A stretch of 60,529 nt of DNA from Pseudoalteromonas rubra (lineage in GTDB: Bacteria > Pseudomonadota > Gammaproteobacteria > Enterobacterales > Alteromonadaceae). The stretch lies in assembly GCF_000238295.3 (NCBI RefSeq), contig NZ_AHCD03000038.1:1-60529 (forward strand). Reading direction: 5' to 3'. A program made the position numbers and the translations under genes. Each line of letters opens with the position of its first letter. Position 1 is the first letter of the stretch. The notes below the pieces were generated by a model. The model ran no database searches. It was not told the origin of the DNA and was given only the letters and a program-made list of their open reading frames with translations. Of the stretch, positions 35,398 to 44,117 are shown in pieces.

Positions 35398-37925
35398 TGG
35401 ATCGCCTGCGAGAAAAACAGCGCATTATTAAACAGTCGACTGCTGCCATACCAGAAACCGCGAAATACTGGATTATCCGTCATCGCGACAGCCACGCCCT
35501 GGCCATAGGTATCAGCCATCAATGCCGCCGACTGCGCGATCTGCGCTACATTTCGTTCATCAGCATAGCCTGCCAGTAAAGGCTGTTGCTGATACACGGC
35601 CACATCCAAAAACGGTTTTTCACTGGCCTGAAGCACCCAGGCACTGTTTTTAAAAACAGGTAAACTACTGTTCTCAAAACCAAATGCCAGTGGATGAGAG
35701 AGATCCAGCTGGGTGCCAAAAATAGCCCCCGCGATCCGTTGCTGTGCAGCCAGTTGCTCTTTATCTTTAAAACGCATCCCCTGAGTATCAAAAGACGCTC
35801 GTAAATCTTTGTTGCTGATGATCTCAGCATTCAGCAACTGGTGCTCAATCAACCATTGTGCGCCGCGCTTATGACCCCAGATAACCCCACCTTTATGGAC
35901 CCAACTGATAATCGCAGCCTGCGCTTTTTTGCTCATTGCTGAATAACGGCCATCTGCCAGCACTATATGGCTGTAACGACTTAGGTCTGCGCGTCCAAGA
36001 CGGTCTATTTCTATCACGCTGGGTGCAATTCCGACATGCCTGTCAAGGTGATACCAGAGCTCACCGACTTCGTACTGACTGGTGCCCTGCCCACCAATCA
36101 GCAAGACTTCGGGTTTATGCAGTGGCATCATCCGCCGCGAGCCTAAATCAATGCCCTGTGGCGTCAGGCCTGAGCGAATCGCCATAACCTCAATACCAAG
36201 CGCACTGGCATGCTCTGACAGGATACGTCGCCAGTTTTCCTGGTTTTGCAGCCCCGCCGGGATCACCACAGTGCCGGCATCAAACTGCTGTTCGCTCTGG
36301 ATCAGCTTAGCGGTAAAGGGCTGCAGTGCGACTCGCGCCTGCAGGCCCTCTGTCAGCAGCAGGTTGAGTAACTTAGGTGCCAGATAATGCTGCCAGGAGA
36401 AAGCATAGGCATACGCCTCAGTCAGGGGTGCCTCTGCGACGATAGCATTGTTTTGTGCCTTTGATTCAGTGACCTTCAATCCCCAGCTGCTGGTTACTCT
36501 GGCAAAATCCAGATCATAGGCATACGGTAGCGTCCACCCTGAAACATCATAAAAGGTATTGTCTTTAAACTGGGTTTGTTCACTGAACATGGCCTTGACC
36601 AAACGGACTTGCGGCTGTGCCAGAGGAATATACAGATCGCCGGCCTTAAATTGCTGATCGTTAATTTTCAACGCCTTTTCCAGCTGCTGCACTTGCACCT
36701 GGTGGTGGCTGAGCAGCTCAGTAAACTGGCTGAATCGATACGGGTCCTGACCTGCCGATACCACATACCCCAGAAAATCTTGCTGCTTAGCTTCTTTTTG
36801 CGCGCTTTGATAAAAGTGCTGCTGATAATCGAGTAAAGCCTGACGGTGCGCGGCTGTGCCCCGTAACGTTGAGAGTGAAGTAATGAGCTGATTTTTGATG
36901 GTTTGTGGAAAGCTCAACACACCATTAATGGTTTCTTGCACATGGCCACGGCTGCTTGCCTGCTCAAACAATATCCCCACCGCGCCATTAATGTCCGGAT
37001 AGGTTGAGCCTTTGCCATAATAAAAATCGTCAAAACTCTCCTGAGTAAAATATAGTTGACCCGCCTGGTCCAGCGCATCGGCATGAAACTGGCCAATGGC
37101 CGCCGTTAAACTCTGGTTGCGCTCAGGCGTCAAAGGATGCGTGCGTGAGGGGATCCCTGGCTGGAAAAAGTAACTTGAATTAGGACCCATCTCGTGAAAA
37201 TCGGCCAGCACATTGGGTTTCCAGTCATGAAATGCCGCAATTCGGGCGCGCGATTCTGGGTGCTGCAACAACAGCCAGTCCCGGTTTAAATCAAACCAGT
37301 AGTGATTGGTTCTGCCAGAAGGCCATCTCTCTACATGTTCCCGGTGTTGAGGATCGCTTGATAACACCTGACCCCGGTGGCTGTTTGCCCAGTTAGCAAA
37401 GCGCGCCAGCCCGTCTGGGTTCAAAGACGGATCAAGCAGGATCACGGTATCGCGCAACAAAGCTTCGATCTTTTCGCCCTGTGCAGCAGCCAGATAATAA
37501 GCCACCAGCATGGCAGTATTACTCCCGGACGGTTCATTACCATGTACGCTGTAACCCAGCCAGGCAACCGCTGGCGCCTCTGTGCGTTGCTTAGGTTGCG
37601 CAAGTGCAGCGATATGCGCGCGCTTCGCAGCTTCGATGTTTTTCAGTCGCGCAGCCTCAGTGATCGTCAGCAGGATGAGCGGCCTGCGTTCATGGCTGTA
37701 ACCAATGGTGGTTATTTCAACCCTGGGACTCGCTTGTGCCAGTGTATGTAAGTACTGCACCAGTTGCTCTGGACGGACATGCCACTCACCCACGTCATAG
37801 CCGAGCACCTCATGCGGTTTTGGAATAGCTGGATCAAACTGGATTGTATCATCAAAATAAAAATTCAATGGCTTGGCACTTAGCTGCAAGCTCAACAAAC
37901 ACAGCATAACTAACAGGCGATACAT
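35394..37925 (-). CDS. M14 family zinc carboxypeptidase, secreted
   Basis: An 843-residue protein with a signal peptide (about 1-17). The M14 domain has zinc ligands His128 and Glu131 in SVHGNEPSGS and His244 in DFHEMGPNSSY, with SLNPDGLARF between. The C-terminal half (about 400-843) is a separate domain that may position substrate. This family of large M14 peptidases is common in marine gammaproteobacteria; its substrate is not known. It could be exported by the type II system encoded nearby (inference). Confidence 0.88.
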   Translation of the reverse strand: MYRLLVMLCLLSLQLSAKPLNFYFDDTIQFDPAIPKPHEVLGYDVGEWHVRPEQLVQYLHTLAQASPRVEITTIGYSHERRPLILLTITEAARLKNIEAAKRAHIAALAQPKQRTEAPAVAWLGYSVHGNEPSGSNTAMLVAYYLAAAQGEKIEALLRDTVILLDPSLNPDGLARFANWANSHRGQVLSSDPQHREHVERWPSGRTNHYWFDLNRDWLLLQHPESRARIAAFHDWKPNVLADFHEMGPNSSYFFQPGIPSRTHPLTPERNQSLTAAIGQFHADALDQAGQLYFTQESFDDFYYGKGSTYPDINGAVGILFEQASSRGHVQETINGVLSFPQTIKNQLITSLSTLRGTAAHRQALLDYQQHFYQSAQKEAKQQDFLGYVVSAGQDPYRFSQFTELLSHHQVQVQQLEKALKINDQQFKAGDLYIPLAQPQVRLVKAMFSEQTQFKDNTFYDVSGWTLPYAYDLDFARVTSSWGLKVTESKAQNNAIVAEAPLTEAYAYAFSWQHYLAPKLLNLLLTEGLQARVALQPFTAKLIQSEQQFDAGTVVIPAGLQNQENWRRILSEHASALGIEVMAIRSGLTPQGIDLGSRRMMPLHKPEVLLIGGQGTSQYEVGELWYHLDRHVGIAPSVIEIDRLGRADLSRYSHIVLADGRYSAMSKKAQAAIISWVHKGGVIWGHKRGAQWLIEHQLLNAEIISNKDLRASFDTQGMRFKDKEQLAAQQRIAGAIFGTQLDLSHPLAFGFENSSLPVFKNSAWVLQASEKPFLDVAVYQQQPLLAGYADERNVAQIAQSAALMADTYGQGVAVAMTDNPVFRGFWYGSSRLFNNALFFSQAIH

Positions 37926-38045
37926 AAAGTCTCCATTTATTCCGGCAATTTTTGACCAGCCAGTACGCTATCAATGCGACTTAAGTTGCTGCAAATTTTT
38001 ACGCCCAACACTAGCTACAACAAGATGAGGGGAGTATCATAGGGA

Positions 38046-38070
38046 TTAACCGAGTAATTTAGTCAAGTAT
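38046..38070. promoter_or_regulatory. IscR type 1-like site upstream of nfuA
   Basis: Against the 25-base IscR type 1 consensus, I count 22 matches, including both half sites CCGAGT and AGTCAAGTAT at correct spacing. It ends ten bases before the nfuA start codon, a position that would block transcription. E. coli nfuA is in the IscR regulon. No iscR gene is in the window. Confidence 0.6.
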
Positions 38071-38080
38071 AGCGTAGATT

Positions 38081-38656
38081 ATGATCACAATTTCAGAGAC
38101 AGCTCAGTCACATTTTGCCAAGCTATTAGCCGATCAAGCCGATGGCACTAACATTCGTGTATTCGTCGTCAACCCAGGTACTGCTCAAGCTGAGTGCGGT
38201 GTATCTTACTGCCCTGCCGATGCGGTGGAAGACAGCGATATTCGCCTCCCATTTAATGGCTTTGATGCCGTCGTCGACGCCGAAAGTGCCCCTTTCCTGG
38301 AAGAGGCTGAAATTGACTTTGTCACCGACAAAATGGGAAGCCAACTGACCCTAAAAGCGCCAAATGCGAAAGCCAAAAAGCTCAGCTCGAATGCCTCTTT
38401 GGAAGAGCAAGTTGAGCACATGTTGGTGACTGAAGTGAATCCTCAACTGGCCAACCATGGTGGTCAGGTCAGCCTGGTAGAAATCACGGCTGAGGGCGTT
38501 GCAGTATTACAATTCGGTGGTGGCTGTAACGGCTGCTCTATGATTGATGTCACTTTGAAAGAGGGTATCGAGAAAGAAATGATCGCAAAGTTCGATGCAA
38601 TCACCGGTGTACGTGATATTACTGAACACTCTCGAGGCGATCACTCATACTATTAA
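38081..38656 (+). CDS. nfuA: Fe/S biogenesis protein NfuA
   Basis: A 191-residue carrier with a degenerate A-type scaffold domain (about 1-100) and a NifU-like C-terminal domain with CNGC (about 149-152) that holds a 4Fe-4S cluster at the dimer interface. It delivers clusters under stress. The IscR-type site just upstream predicts control by iron-sulfur status. Confidence 0.94.
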   Translation: MITISETAQSHFAKLLADQADGTNIRVFVVNPGTAQAECGVSYCPADAVEDSDIRLPFNGFDAVVDAESAPFLEEAEIDFVTDKMGSQLTLKAPNAKAKKLSSNASLEEQVEHMLVTEVNPQLANHGGQVSLVEITAEGVAVLQFGGGCNGCSMIDVTLKEGIEKEMIAKFDAITGVRDITEHSRGDHSYY

Positions 38657-38662
38657 TTGCGT

Positions 38663-38941
38663 ATGCGCCGTATTATCTATCGCTTAGGGTCTCACCCTAA
38701 GCGAAGCTTGCGATTTTTTCTCTGCGGACTGGCCCTGTTTGCACTCAGTGTGGTGCTCATTGCACTGGGCTATGTCTATCAAGCCTGGCTTCAGCTGCCC
38801 GGCCTGATCATTCTTGCTATTGCACTAGGTGTGGCAGGGTATGGCTACCTGGGGATTTTCGCTAATCGTTTTTCTCAGGTGCTGTCAGCACGTGACTCAG
38901 CCAAAGCGACGGCCAAAAAAGCCTTTGAGGATTTAAAATAG
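38663..38941 (+). CDS. small membrane protein downstream of nfuA
   Basis: A 92-residue protein from ATG 38663 with two hydrophobic helices (about 16-38 and 44-65) and a basic, Ala-rich C-terminus. The TTG two codons upstream is a weaker start. It lies 6 bp after nfuA and is probably co-transcribed. The family is not recognised. Confidence 0.65.
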   Translation: MRRIIYRLGSHPKRSLRFFLCGLALFALSVVLIALGYVYQAWLQLPGLIILAIALGVAGYGYLGIFANRFSQVLSARDSAKATAKKAFEDLK

Positions 38942-38981
38942 GCCATACACGGCTCGCACGTCGGTGACAATATCCCATGTT

Positions 38982-39143
38982 ATACCAATTTGCTTAATTA
39001 AGTGTTCTACTTTGAGGCGAGAAAATAGGGTCGGTAACTAGGCAAAAATTTTGCTATTTAGTTGTTCTAAATGAGAAATTTTTAACGCCGTTAGCGTCCT
39101 ATTTGCTCCTTCAAATAGAACAGGTATTAAGTGAAATTGGTAT
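38982..39143. repeat. MITE-like dispersed repeat, copy C
   Basis: A 162-bp element with terminal inverted repeats ATACCAATTTGCTTAATT and ATTAAGTGAAATTGGTAT. It is related to copy A over both ends, including ATGAGAAATTTTTAACGCCG and CCTTCAAATAGAAC. It has no coding capacity. It lies between the nfuA operon and the 3' end of the MATE gene. Confidence 0.75.
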
Positions 39144-39149
39144 TATTGC

Positions 39150-40481
39150 TTATTCAAGCAGCTGTTGTCTGACACTCAGCTGTCGATACTTAATGACCAG
39201 CGTCAGCCCTCTTAACCCCATAAAGCAACTCATGGCAAACCATAACCCATGATTCCCCCACTGCTGCGCCAGCCAAAAAGGCACAAAGAACCCTAACAGG
39301 GCAGACAACAACATGCTGTTGCGCATCTCCCTGGCCCGAGTCAGGCCAACGAATACCCCATCAAACAAAAAGCAGCTTGTTGCAATCACAGGCAGGACCA
39401 CTAGCCAGGGTAAATACACCAGTGCAGTGTCTATCACAGCCGGAATGTCGGTTAGCAGCCCTATGACTGCCGGGCCAAATAAAGCAAATACCCCACTATA
39501 GATAAGCGCAAAACACCCTGCCCAAAAACAACTTATCTGCACCCACCGCCTGAGCATCATTACATCGCGCGCGCCTTTGGCCTGCCCAACTTTTGCTTCC
39601 ACCGCATAGGCAATGCCGTCCATTGCAAAACTCACCAGCATCAGGAAGTTCAATAGCACCGCATTGGCTGCCAAAATGTCCTCTCCCAGCCTCGCACCAT
39701 AGAACGTCATAAAGCTAAAACACAGCTGCAGCATAAGTGAGCGAATAAAGATATCGCGATTCAGGTGCAATAACCGCTGTATTTCTTCTTTGTGGGGTAC
39801 TTTAAGCTGCCACTGCCAACCTGCGCGATTCAGCACCCCACGCAGCAGATAGCAAGACAACAGCAGTGCTGAATAATCGGCGATCACCGATGCCCAGGCC
39901 GCGCCTGCAACCGCGAAGTCCAGCACCACCACAAACAAGACATCAAGCACTATGTTGACACAGTTAGTAAACAGCACGACATAAAAAGGCCCACGTCCGT
40001 ATTGCATCCCCAACATAAACCCGAGCATCACCAGGTTCAGCATAGCCGCCGGTGCACTGTAGATACGAATAGAAAAATACACACTCGCCTGTTCAAATAC
40101 CTCAGGCGTTGCCCCGGACAGCACTGCGATCAGCTCTAATAACCAGGGCGTAAACACTATCAGTAACAGAGCAAACAACACCGCAAAAGTCATGCTGGCC
40201 GACAGCGATTGTAACGCCCTAACACTGTCTTGCTGGCCATTTGCCTGGGCGATTTCACCGGTGGTGCTCATGCGCAGGAAACTGGCAAGCCAGAACAACA
40301 AGGCTATGCTCCCTGACCCCAGCGCTATCCCGGCAAGATAATAAGCTTCGCTCAGGTGACCAATGACCGCAGTATCAACTAATCCTAACAGGGGCACCGA
40401 GATATTTGATAAAATCATCGGAGCAGCAATAGCAAGCAATTGAATATGGTGAGAAGTATGCGCGCGATTAAGTGGTTTCAT
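39150..40481 (-). CDS. MATE family efflux transporter (DinF-like)
   Basis: A 443-residue polytopic protein with about 12 helices in two homologous halves. The N-terminus (APMILSNISVPLLGLVDTAVIGHL) is typical of the DinF branch. It would export drugs or metabolites in exchange for Na+ or H+. The start overlaps the 5' end of the divergent deacetylase gene, so the two promoters lie inside each other's coding sequence. Confidence 0.9.
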   Translation of the reverse strand: MKPLNRAHTSHHIQLLAIAAPMILSNISVPLLGLVDTAVIGHLSEAYYLAGIALGSGSIALLFWLASFLRMSTTGEIAQANGQQDSVRALQSLSASMTFAVLFALLLIVFTPWLLELIAVLSGATPEVFEQASVYFSIRIYSAPAAMLNLVMLGFMLGMQYGRGPFYVVLFTNCVNIVLDVLFVVVLDFAVAGAAWASVIADYSALLLSCYLLRGVLNRAGWQWQLKVPHKEEIQRLLHLNRDIFIRSLMLQLCFSFMTFYGARLGEDILAANAVLLNFLMLVSFAMDGIAYAVEAKVGQAKGARDVMMLRRWVQISCFWAGCFALIYSGVFALFGPAVIGLLTDIPAVIDTALVYLPWLVVLPVIATSCFLFDGVFVGLTRAREMRNSMLLSALLGFFVPFWLAQQWGNHGLWFAMSCFMGLRGLTLVIKYRQLSVRQQLLE

Positions 40482-41495
40482 GTTTTAGTTCTTATACTCG
40501 TTTTGTTCAACACCCGGGCAGGTCTGGCCGCGGTCATTCTACAGTATCATCATGTCAGTGAAAAACTGCCGGCCGTGACCAGTGTCAGCGAAGCCACCTT
40601 TCTTGCGCATCTGAACTTCCTGAAAACAGAACAATTCACAGTCATTGCATTAGATAAGCTCATTGAGCAACTGCAAGCAGGTAAAACTCTGCCACCAAAA
40701 ACCGTGGCAATCACCTTTGACGACGGCTACCTGAATAACATGGAAGCCGCAGCGCCATTACTTGAGCAGTTTGATTATCCTTACACTATTTTTGTAAACC
40801 CTAAGCTCATTGATGAGAAGAAAGGGTACGTGATGAGCTGGGAGCAACTTCGCCAGCTGGCAAAACGCGGCGCAATCATTGCGAATCACAGTGCCCAGCA
40901 CGACTATTTACATCACAAGCAAGCCGGAGAAACGCAGGCTCAGTGGCGCAGTCGGATCCGTCAGGACTTAGTTTGGTCACAAGCTCGTATCAAAGCTGAG
41001 ACAGGCCATGACTTTCCGTATATCGCTTATCCCTACGGCGAATTTGATCGTCCGCTACAGGAGTTAGTCGCCGAGCTGGGCTTAGTGGGTATTGGCCAGC
41101 ATTCCGGTGCCGTAGGGCCCGATTCAGACTTCACGCGCCTGCCACGCTTTCCCGCGTCCGGCATCTATGCCAACCTGAAAACGTTAAAAACCAAACTTCA
41201 CTCATTGCCCTTTTCACTGACGCAAGTCAAATATCAGGACTCGGTCACGGATGACCCGACCCCATCGATCACTCTGACCTTCAAAGAAATGGATTTTTAT
41301 CAGAATCAATTTGCCTGCTTTATATCTGGCATAGGCAGAGCAGAGCTTACCTGGGAGGGGGAGAAAACCGTGACAATTACAACACCTAATGGCCTACCTA
41401 CAGGACGATCTCGATACAACTGCACTGCACCATCAAAACAATTCAGTGGTCAATTTTACTGGTACTCTCAGCCCTGGGTGATTACGCGCGCTTAA
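40446..41495 (+). CDS. polysaccharide deacetylase family protein, exported
   Basis: A 349-residue protein from ATG 40446; ATG 40458 (MRAIKWFHVL) is an equally likely start. A signal peptide (to about 30) is followed by a NodB domain with TFDDGYLNN and the metal-binding NHSAQHDYLHH. The 120-residue C-terminal extension is not recognised. It would remove acetyl groups from a cell wall or extracellular polysaccharide. It overlaps the MATE gene at the 5' end and cheB at the 3' end by 14 bases. Confidence 0.85.
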   Translation: MVRSMRAIKWFHVLVLILVLFNTRAGLAAVILQYHHVSEKLPAVTSVSEATFLAHLNFLKTEQFTVIALDKLIEQLQAGKTLPPKTVAITFDDGYLNNMEAAAPLLEQFDYPYTIFVNPKLIDEKKGYVMSWEQLRQLAKRGAIIANHSAQHDYLHHKQAGETQAQWRSRIRQDLVWSQARIKAETGHDFPYIAYPYGEFDRPLQELVAELGLVGIGQHSGAVGPDSDFTRLPRFPASGIYANLKTLKTKLHSLPFSLTQVKYQDSVTDDPTPSITLTFKEMDFYQNQFACFISGIGRAELTWEGEKTVTITTPNGLPTGRSRYNCTAPSKQFSGQFYWYSQPWVITRA

Positions 41496-42513
41496 CCGCA
41501 TTTAGCAACTCCATCGTTACTTTAGACAGAGGCACAACCCTCTCGGCCGCTGCCATTTCAACAGCGGCCCGGGGCATACCCCACACGACTGAAGTGGCTT
41601 CATCCTGAGCCAGTGTTTTTGCGCCAGCTTCTCTGAGGCGCAACAAGGCTGCTGCCCCATCACTGCCCATGCCTGTCAGTAGCCCGGCGCTGATCTGTTT
41701 AGCCCAGGGCAGTAATGAATCAAACAACACATCGACCGAGGGACGATGTCGATTAACTTTCTCGCTCTGACTCAGGTGACATTGCAGTCGCCCGCCTTTT
41801 TGCACCACTTTAAGGTGCATGTCTCCAGGTGCGATAAACACATGTCCTGGCACAAGCAAATCTCCCTCTTCTGCTTCTTTGACATGCACATCACAACAAC
41901 GGTCCATTCGCAGTGCAAATGAAGTACTAAATACAGGTGGAATATGCTGTGCAATCACCACTGGTGGGCAATGTTTAGGCAAACGAACCAGTACCTCGCG
42001 CAGCGCTTCTGTGCCGCCGGTAGAGGCGCCCAAAGCCAGCACCGCGCTGTTTTTAAACTGGATATTCTGTGAAACTGGAGCCTGTTTTTCGCCTTTGTCG
42101 GCGCGAAAAGCGTAAAGATTGGCCTGACGGGCGATACGGATTTTCTGATGCAGGGTCTCAGCATAGGCATTTAGTTTAGCTGCCACATTGGTGGTTGGCT
42201 TGGCAATGAAGTCTATTGCCCCCAGCTCTAGCGCTTCTAACGTTGCGGGAGAGCCTTGTTGCGTTAGGGTAGATAGCATGACCACAGACATAGGGCGCAG
42301 ACGCATCAGGTTTTTTAGAAAGCTCAGCCCATTCATTTTTGGCATCTCAATGTCCAGCGTCAACACATCTGGATTGAGCTTTTTAATCATCTCACGTGCT
42401 TCGTAGGGGTCCTCTGCCGCTCCCACGACCCGAATATCGGGCGCCAACTCCAGCACCTCAGTCAGAATCGCTCTGAGTGAAGGGGAGTCATCAACTATCA
42501 ATACCTTAATCAT
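41482..42513 (-). CDS. cheB: protein-glutamate methylesterase CheB
   Basis: A 343-residue protein with a receiver domain (Asp54 in LTLDIEMP) and a C-terminal methylesterase with GASTGGTEAL, AQHIPPVF and GMGSDGA holding the Ser-His-Asp triad. It removes receptor methyl groups made by CheR. It is the last gene of the chemosensory operon, 9 bp after cheD, with AGAGAG before the ATG. Confidence 0.95.
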   Translation of the reverse strand: MIKVLIVDDSPSLRAILTEVLELAPDIRVVGAAEDPYEAREMIKKLNPDVLTLDIEMPKMNGLSFLKNLMRLRPMSVVMLSTLTQQGSPATLEALELGAIDFIAKPTTNVAAKLNAYAETLHQKIRIARQANLYAFRADKGEKQAPVSQNIQFKNSAVLALGASTGGTEALREVLVRLPKHCPPVVIAQHIPPVFSTSFALRMDRCCDVHVKEAEEGDLLVPGHVFIAPGDMHLKVVQKGGRLQCHLSQSEKVNRHRPSVDVLFDSLLPWAKQISAGLLTGMGSDGAAALLRLREAGAKTLAQDEATSVVWGMPRAAVEMAAAERVVPLSKVTMELLNAVKRA

Positions 42514-42522
42514 GCAAACTCT

Positions 42523-43137
42523 CTAGAACAGCTCAATGTCTGTTTGTTTACCTTGCTCTTCAATATCATGAAGGTACTTAACCTCACGTTTTTCAATGGT
42601 GTTGTTGTGCATCTGACGCAACTTCTTCACCTGAGCTTTACCCGTTTGTGGATGAAACACCACCTTACGCGGCCAGGGTCCACCGACATCGTGGGATACC
42701 AGGGTAAGCTGCTCTTCCTCAACATACGCTTCGGCAAATCGAATATTACCAACACCGATGTCGGTCATCGAACTGATGATTTTCCCTCCGCCAAACAGCT
42801 TTATCTTCAAATGCTCTCGCCGGGCGCCATTTTTAATCACTTCATTGATCAGATATTCCATTGCCCAGTTGCCATACCGACAATTCAGGTCATCGGCATG
42901 AATCGCTGAAGCGCCCTTCACGCCAGGCAGCATAAAGTGATTCATCCCTCCTACACCTTGTTGCTCATCATAAATACAGGCCGCAATGCAGGAGCCCAGC
43001 ACAGTAGAGATTAGCTCGTCACTTTTTGACACATAAAACTCTCCTGGGAGCACTTTTGCGACCACCGCGCCACGACCTGAGTCCCAAAACCGCTTTACGT
43101 GCTCAAAGCCATGCAGTACGGGCTGAAACTGATTCAT
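42523..43137 (-). CDS. cheD: chemoreceptor glutamine deamidase CheD
   Basis: A 204-residue protein with the catalytic Cys in VLGSCIAACIYD and His in GGMNHFMLPG. It deamidates receptor glutamines to make methylation sites. The C-terminal ~35 residues beyond the usual core are charged (KKLRQMHNNTIEKREV) and not recognised. It overlaps the cheR stop by four bases. Confidence 0.93.
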   Translation of the reverse strand: MNQFQPVLHGFEHVKRFWDSGRGAVVAKVLPGEFYVSKSDELISTVLGSCIAACIYDEQQGVGGMNHFMLPGVKGASAIHADDLNCRYGNWAMEYLINEVIKNGARREHLKIKLFGGGKIISSMTDIGVGNIRFAEAYVEEEQLTLVSHDVGGPWPRKVVFHPQTGKAQVKKLRQMHNNTIEKREVKYLHDIEEQGKQTDIELF

Positions 43138-43955
43138 ATCTGCGCTACCTTTTGGTACATAGTTTTCCCCAGGTTTTTAAAGCCCAAGTGCTCTTTCCCC
43201 ATTGTCTCCGAATGACCAATAAACAGATAACCTTGCTCTGCCAATAGCTGATGATAATTATCAAACAATCTATCTTTGGTTTCTTTATCAAAATAAATCA
43301 GTACATTACGACAAAAAATAACATCAAAAGGACCTTTCATAGGCCAAGGTTCAAGCAAGTTAAGGCGTTTAAAAAACACCCTGGATCGCAATACATCTTT
43401 TGCTTTGTACTGGGTGCCATCCGAACTACACATAAACCACTTTTTCAGGTGCTCACTGTCGAGGCCTGTGACCGATGCACTGTTATAAACCCCTTCCTGG
43501 CCTTTATGCAGTACATTTGAATCCAAATCAGTTGCCAATACTTTAACGTCCCAGTCCCCAGGAAACGCATTCGCGATGGTCATCGCAATACTGTAGGCCT
43601 CCTCGCCAGTGGAGCAGCCAGCAGACCAAATCCGTACGCGTTTATCTGTTTTATGTTTGATCTTAAGCTCTGGGATCACTTGTTGGTGTAAAAAGTCAAA
43701 ATGATGTGCTTCGCGAAAAAATGACGTGAGATTAGTCGTAATCGCATTAATAAAATGGCTAAACTCGGGATTTGGCTCTTCGCTTAATAGTGCCAGGTAT
43801 TCAGCAAAAGATGCGAGACCGTTAGCCCTGACTCTGCGGGCAAGCCGTGAGTAAACCATATCGCGTTTATGGGGTCCGAGCACAATGCCACAGGTCTCAT
43901 AAACACGCTGAGAGATACTGCTGAAATCCTCATCCGTCATCAAAAACTCTTTCAT
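43134..43955 (-). CDS. cheR: chemotaxis methyltransferase CheR
   Basis: A 273-residue SAM-dependent methyltransferase from ATG 43955, preceded by AGGAGG. It has the N-terminal helical domain with YSRLARRVRANG, the SAM motif IWSAGCSTGEEAYSIA and the late FCRNVLIYFD motif. Its likely substrate is the adjacent receptor, whose C-terminal WEEF tail should bind it. Confidence 0.93.
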   Translation of the reverse strand: MKEFLMTDEDFSSISQRVYETCGIVLGPHKRDMVYSRLARRVRANGLASFAEYLALLSEEPNPEFSHFINAITTNLTSFFREAHHFDFLHQQVIPELKIKHKTDKRVRIWSAGCSTGEEAYSIAMTIANAFPGDWDVKVLATDLDSNVLHKGQEGVYNSASVTGLDSEHLKKWFMCSSDGTQYKAKDVLRSRVFFKRLNLLEPWPMKGPFDVIFCRNVLIYFDKETKDRLFDNYHQLLAEQGYLFIGHSETMGKEHLGFKNLGKTMYQKVAQI

Positions 43956-44117
43956 ATCCCTCCTCACCTATGCGCAGCGACCCCCGACTACGTGTTACCC
44001 GCGCCGTCACTTGCATTCATTATGTGGTAATCCCGGTGAGTCAGGTGTGTCACTATGGCAAAGCTGACACCAAATACGATGTACAGCTCAGCCAAAGGTG
44101 CAAACAAACCAGAACTG

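Noticed and set aside
43968..44117. possible small gene between the receptor and cheR
   Set aside because: The frames lack a ribosome site and mostly overlap the receptor gene antisense.
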